From: Psococerastis gibbosa
Lineage: Eukaryota; Arthropoda; Insecta; Psocodea; Psocidae
Length of the DNA: 64,000 nt
NCBI GenBank assembly: GCA_963971405.1
Contig: OZ020487.1
Coordinates: forward strand, 23,421,371 to 23,485,370
Direction: 5' to 3'
Shown here: positions 59,400 through 64,000 of the stretch, one piece after another
Layout of the letters: the number at the start of each line of letters is the position of its first letter
Position numbering within the stretch: position 1 is the stretch's first letter
The notes under the pieces: model-generated
What the model was told of the DNA's origin: nothing
The model's input: the letters and a program-made list of their open reading frames with translations, nothing else
The model's database searches: none
Position numbers and translations under genes: made by a program

Positions 59400-59625
59400 T
59401 ATGTTGGAATAAATAAATAAAGACATTTTGTTGTTTCTATTACTAAGCCAACCTAGCGGTGTTAGGGCTGTAAAACCCTCTCTTACACTCAACTAGGAAG
59501 GCCCGGGACCACCTGCTTCACATGCCCTCCGAAGCATGGCAAGAAAATGTAGCCAGTGTGGGACTAGAACCAACAACCTTTCGGGTGAAAGTCAAAGTCC
59601 GTACCACTATATTGCATGTCTTCGA
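59400..59625 (-). repeat. tRNA-derived SINE, full length
   Basis: Reverse orientation with (AAAT)n tail, conserved AGGCCCGGGACCACCTG body, B-box complement (GACTAGAACCAACAACC, one change) and head ACTATATTGCATGTC. Confidence 0.8.
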
Positions 59626-60389
59626 CTTGGAATACGTATATTTCAACGCATAAAATCCATTTTTCGCATTAGTTAGGCCGTGGTAACGAACCCTAAAGAT
59701 TTTAACAAAAGCGTGCTAATGCTATTCTCTTTTCGCGGGTCCCTCCATCACCGGATATGCACAGTAATGAGGACAAAAGGTAATTTTAACAACACGGAGC
59801 ATAATGCATGACAGCAACTGAAAGCTTGTTTCTAGTAAACAATGTCTGCCATTTCTCCTTTAAAATCAACCATTGTCAAGTATAGAATGCTATCACATGG
59901 GTAGAACTTGAAGGGGAGACATAAGCTCTCTGAAAGATTACCTCTCTGACCCTCGCAACAGCAGCAGCCTTTTCATATCCCATACACATTTTCCAGCTTA
60001 AAGCCGCGGCAGCAAAAAGCTTTTTTTCATTAGCACTTAGGAGTGGAAGTGAATATTTTTGCTTTTAAAGTGAGAGTACCATACAATATACTGTATGTAG
60101 ACAGTCGTGAGATAAAGTAATGGCAGGCAAATGCCCGTAAAACCAACACGTTTAATCCAATCAATATGAGAGATGATCGGCCTAGCGCTTTCGTACACAT
60201 TTTCATTGCATGCAACAAAAGATTTGTAGTTGAAAATGTTTAAGAGGTGTTAGCATTAGAATATGACTATAAATAAAAGCACGACCTGAATCAAGTATCT
60301 GAAGTCTCTGACGGAGTAGCCCTCAGCAGTGGGAAGCAGGTGATATAAACAGCCGTATTTAGCAACTGAAAGTGGCCTTCAATAAAAAA

Positions 60390-60822
60390 ATCTGTCAACA
60401 TAACACTAAGCATCAGGAAGCAGCTCCTTAAAGCCTGCGTATGGAGTGTCTTATTAAACGGATGTGAAACCTGGACTCTAGCAGATAAGGAACAGACGAG
60501 GTTTGAAGAGTTTGGTTTGAGGTGTTACAGAAGGATGCGATGGATCAGCTGGAGGGAACACGTGACGAATGAAAGAGTGCTAGAGGCTATTGAAGAAGAG
60601 AGACAACTGCTACCTCATACAAAAAGTAGAAGAGCGAAATGGGTAGGGCATTTAGTAAGGCACGAATATCTGGTACACATCATCATTGAGGGCACAGTGG
60701 AAAGAAGAGGGCGGCTGAGAAGGAGCTCGAACGTACCAAGAGCTGAAGAGGAAGGCACAGGACTGAGAGAGCTAGAGGATGATATGCAGGGAGTTGCTGC
60801 CAACCAATCATTGAGATTGTGA
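60390..60822 (+). mobile_element. LINE fragment: RT C-terminal tail, open for about 140 codons
   Basis: The frame reads IRKQLLKACVWSVLLNGCET, then WTLADKEQTRFEEFGLRCYR, RMRWISWREHVTNERVLEAI and KWVGHLVRHEY, to a stop at 60820-60822. V-W-S-V-L-L-x-G-C-E-T-W-T-L is the hallmark thumb region of RTE-type and related animal LINEs. Upstream it is truncated or frameshifted (WPSIKK instead of a continuous RT). The open frame suggests this copy is less decayed than the one at 6900. Confidence 0.75.
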
Positions 60823-62286
60823 CTTCAGAAGAAGAGCTTTTAATGTTGCTCGTCAAATATGCATTGTTGGCAGATGTACTCGTATCATATACATATATTA
60901 TATTATATAGTAGATGGAATAGAAGCAACACGATCATATTGCAATACAGATGGATTTATTGTTTTCCGTTAGCGCGTTATCAGAAAATAATAACAACTGA
61001 AATACCAACTATTGGTCTCTGAGGTTTGTTCAGAGAAAACGTACAAGTTATTCACAGTGACTAGAGACTTAAAAGCATAAACTCTGGTACTCACTGACAT
61101 TAAAACTTACTAAAAAATTAAAAAGTGTACATGTAAGAGTCTACTTTCATTTCATAGAAAAGAAACAAGCAAATTGTATACTTACCTATTGTTTATAGTC
61201 TCCGAGAGTTTAAGCTTAAAGAGGTAAAGACGCTGTGAGGCTTTCAATTCATGAGGGTAGGTCGAATAAGAACAATGAAAGTTCTTCTTCCCTGATCAGA
61301 TCTCTTTTAACGTGAAATTAATTGTGCTCGGAAATCCTATTCAACGGGTGAAATTTATCGGAGTGTTTTCTACCGAGTTCCGATAATTCAATCCTTTCCA
61401 ACTCTTCCAGGCTAATCCTCTCCCATTTTCTAATTTCTCCGTGAAAATCGACTCATTGAATCACCTGCTGAAATATCTGTACCGTTATCGGTACATCACA
61501 ATTAATTATTCTCTCTCGGATTTTACAGTTGCGGAACAACTGTAAACACAACAGCCTCTAAACTATATAGCAACTGTCATAGACATCTACCAAGAAGAAT
61601 AGGAAAATGCACAGTAATGAGTTCTAACACTCACTTAACACACTTTAACACCATTGTTTGGGGTGAGCAAATTACTGTATGTGTGCAATTATACACGCTC
61701 GAACCGTGAATGGGATGTTGCAACCGAAGTCAGTGACGCTAATATTACCTACTATAAATTTTGCAAAAACATGACAACTTAACTCGCAAAGAAAGAAAGA
61801 AAGGAAATTGTCTTTATATTCCATATGGGCGAATTTTGGGCCCTTCGGCCTACTCTAACAATTAACCCATGTCATGGGCTGGTGATGATGGGCAAAAGAC
61901 AGAACCTCAACATTTGACTCCGGGTTCTCACAGGAACGAAGTCAATCTTATCAAAACCATCATTTTAGTGACAATATCTGTAGATTCCATTATCTTTACA
62001 GGTCCCCAACTAATAAATTCTTCGTTAGAATCCTCAGGGAAATACGACATACTTTTTGTTGTAGAACAGAGGCAAATGATACAATAGAAAGTGGGAGCTT
62101 CTTTTTATAGCCAAACTTCATTCAACAATTTCCGGGCCTAACATTAGGTTTATGTCAAACGCGCAAGTGCTATAAAAACAAATTAATAATGAAAAAATTA
62201 TACGCTACGAAACTTACAGTAGGTAGGTAGGTACGTATTACGCTTAACCTTAAGTATTTTTATTTTGAATGACTTTTTTACTTGTA

Positions 62287-62469
62287 GGTCCCATAGGCCA
62301 CCGACCCTATGGATTTCGGGCACTATTTGTATTCTTTCCGCATGAATATTTGGCCATTGACATACTGGTATATGTTCTCGATGTCAACCTACACCGGCTA
62401 CAAGGGATAATGGACAAGCTGAGACAAGCTTACCATTCACGCAATGGAACAGGCGAAAGCATGACTTAA
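62287..62469 (+). other. Unidentified exon-like ORF end
   Basis: After a plausible acceptor (TTTTTACTTGTAG) an open frame reads GHRPYGFRALFVFFPHEYLA, IDILVYVLDVNLHRLQGIMD and KLRQAYHSRNGTGESMT to a stop at 62467-62469. The composition looks protein-like, with a hydrophobic then amphipathic stretch. I do not recognise it and found no upstream exon that joins in phase. It could be the last exon of an unseen gene, a transposon piece, or chance. Confidence 0.25.
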
Positions 62470-63317
62470 CCGAGTACAGACACCTATCAAAGCTATAGCG
62501 CTCCCAATAACGATTCTTTCTAAAATTATTGGGGTAGGGGTGAATCGTTCTCAGGAATTTCGTAGTCAATATGATGGTGTTACTAGAACATGTAGGAACA
62601 TCTTTTACTTTTCCAACCATTTGGCTTGTTTTTTGAAGACACTTGAAACTAATGAATGACATAGAACCCCGACAAGAAGGCAGTATAGTGTCGGCAAAGG
62701 TGAAGGCATTGTTACCTTAATTAAAGGAAGCACTGTAAGTACGCTAGAGAGTTCCTTGTAACAATATTCTTATTAACATCACACTAATGAAAACAACGCT
62801 TAATGAAATGAAATAATGTTTCAAAGAAAGTTTACATCAGGAGCAAATGAGATATGTGAGGTGCGACAATTAAATAACAAGACTGGTCACCTCACACAGC
62901 TGCCCCAACTTTTACATAAGTTTCTTTGATATGTTGCACTAACGTCCTGTAGTTTTACACCATTATTTTGCATAGATAGTTTTTGAGCATCGATTGATGA
63001 AACCAATTTCATTGACTAAGTCAAAAATTGTGTTCCAAACAATTCCCTCTACACCTTTTTTTGAGCGTTCGTTGCCTGTACTAATAGATAATGTTCACAG
63101 CATCCAGTCTGAAATAATTAGCAGGCTTAGTTAGCTTATCATCAGCGACTTATGAAAACAATACTGCAGCATGGTGTCATTCATTGATATATTATGAGTA
63201 ATCGATAAAGTGGCGTAACGGTAGGTTTTCGAGGGGGGGGGGGTGTAACATTTGCCCCCCCCCCCAATTTCATAAAAATGTAGAATTAGGGTAAAGCCGT
63301 TCCCATGGAAGTATGTA

Positions 63318-63544
63318 AAGCTGGCCATTCACAAATACGCCGAACCAGTCGCTCCAAATCTTTGAAATTGTACAATGTAAAAGTACCTCTTCCATATCGT
63401 AACACTGTACAATTTGAAAGATTTGGAGCGACTGCTTCAGCATAGTCGTGATGACCCCTCTAAATGGCGCTAACGCCAAATGGAACAGGACGCGCCATTA
63501 GGCTTGGCGCGAGTCCGTTTTGAGCCCTCGTGAATGGCCAGCTT
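63318..63544. mobile_element. Foldback element with AAGCTGGCCATTCAC ends
   Basis: AAGCTGGCCATTCAC on the left and GTGAATGGCCAGCTT on the right are perfect complements, flanked by TA. An inner pair (GTCGCTCCAAATCTTT, AAAGATTTGGAGCGAC) forms a second stem. Family not recognised. Confidence 0.65.
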
Positions 63545-63704
63545 ATAAGTGTGCCTTTGGAGGCGCCCGAAAGTTCAGGAATTTTATGAATTCAGACGCA
63601 ATAATTAGGTTTCTTCTAGAAACATAATAGAAGACACTAAACTTTGATGTTTAGGTAGTAATCTATCAAATATGTAAAGTATTTAGCGACTTCGGTGTTG
63701 GCGT

Positions 63705-63830
63705 ACTAGTACGAGTCTCTACACACCTTGCGGTCGGAGACGTGTCGTAAGTCGACACAAGGACCTATTAGGTGACTTAGTGAGGCGATTGAAGAGGTTA
63801 AACAGATACATCCATTAAATTGTGTCTTCC
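63705..63830 (+). repeat. Dispersed repeat family with TCGGAGAYRTGTCGTAA block, copy 3
   Basis: AGTACGAGTCTCTACACACC, GCGGTCGGAGACGTGTCGTA and GGCGATTGAAGAGGTTAAAC. Confidence 0.5.
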
Positions 63831-64000
63831 GCGATTTAACCTATTAAAAAATAAAATTTAAAAAAATTGTCCTTGTCAAATTTCGGTGGTGAGCAAACAT
63901 AGAAAGGTTTTAAAAAATACAGGTGAAAAATTCCCCCTCTAGCGTTTCCTACAATATGTTTGCATTCAAATCCGAACATAATGGATTATATTTTATAAAA

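Larger units (their letters stand above)
60823..64000. other. Intergenic end of window
   Basis: Holds an unidentified ORF end at 62287-62469, paired G and C runs at 63233-63265, a foldback at 63318-63544 and a repeat at 63705-63830. A fragment GGGCCCTTCGGCCTACTCTA near 61840 resembles sequences near 9240 and 47570. Confidence 0.5.

Overview
The window is nuclear DNA from an animal with long introns, AT-rich intergenic sequence and many transposons. Two adjacent pickpocket-type DEG/ENaC channel genes, an NKCC-type SLC12 transporter and an animal TIM50 point to an arthropod. Nothing visible fixes the order; a crustacean or another TE-rich arthropod is only a guess. There are no bacterial operons, CRISPR arrays or rRNA genes, and no convincing functional tRNA gene.

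Layout. (1) 302-11227, minus strand: the 5' part of an SLC12A1/2/3-type Na-K-Cl cotransporter. Eleven coding exons were rebuilt with matching splice phases; the gene runs off the left edge. (2) 14665-20726, plus strand: a complete seven-exon TIM50 gene (387 aa), divergent from the transporter. (3) 22398-36530, plus strand: a complete 11-exon DEG/ENaC channel (552 aa predicted), with an internally deleted Ty3/gypsy element in its first intron. (4) 39181-50480, plus strand: a second, 9-exon DEG/ENaC channel (523 aa). The channels look like an old tandem duplication: every intron of the second has a same-phase counterpart in the first, which has two more. (5) 50481-64000: no recognisable host gene, only transposon remnants and AT-rich sequence.

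Between and inside the genes are many short non-autonomous elements. Most numerous are palindromic elements with GGC...GCC ends, usually flanked by TTA or TAA, as for PIF/Harbinger. Some are composites with one element inside the loop of another. A 922-bp element with the same type of ends and a TAA duplication at 58372-59293 keeps two halves of a MADF-like reading frame split by a LINE 3' end. There are also three palindromes flanked by TTAA, six copies of a tRNA-derived SINE, a dispersed repeat of roughly 700 bp in five copies, LINE tails and several other foldback elements.

Functionally, the transporter and the two channels would all move ions across cell membranes, while TIM50 acts in mitochondrial protein import; nothing indicates co-regulation. 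Exon coordinates come from reading splice sites and phase by eye, without transcript support. I found no wholly new molecular system. The most unusual items are the composite Harbinger-type elements, the split MADF element, and the gypsy copy whose LTR is fused in frame to the middle of reverse transcriptase.
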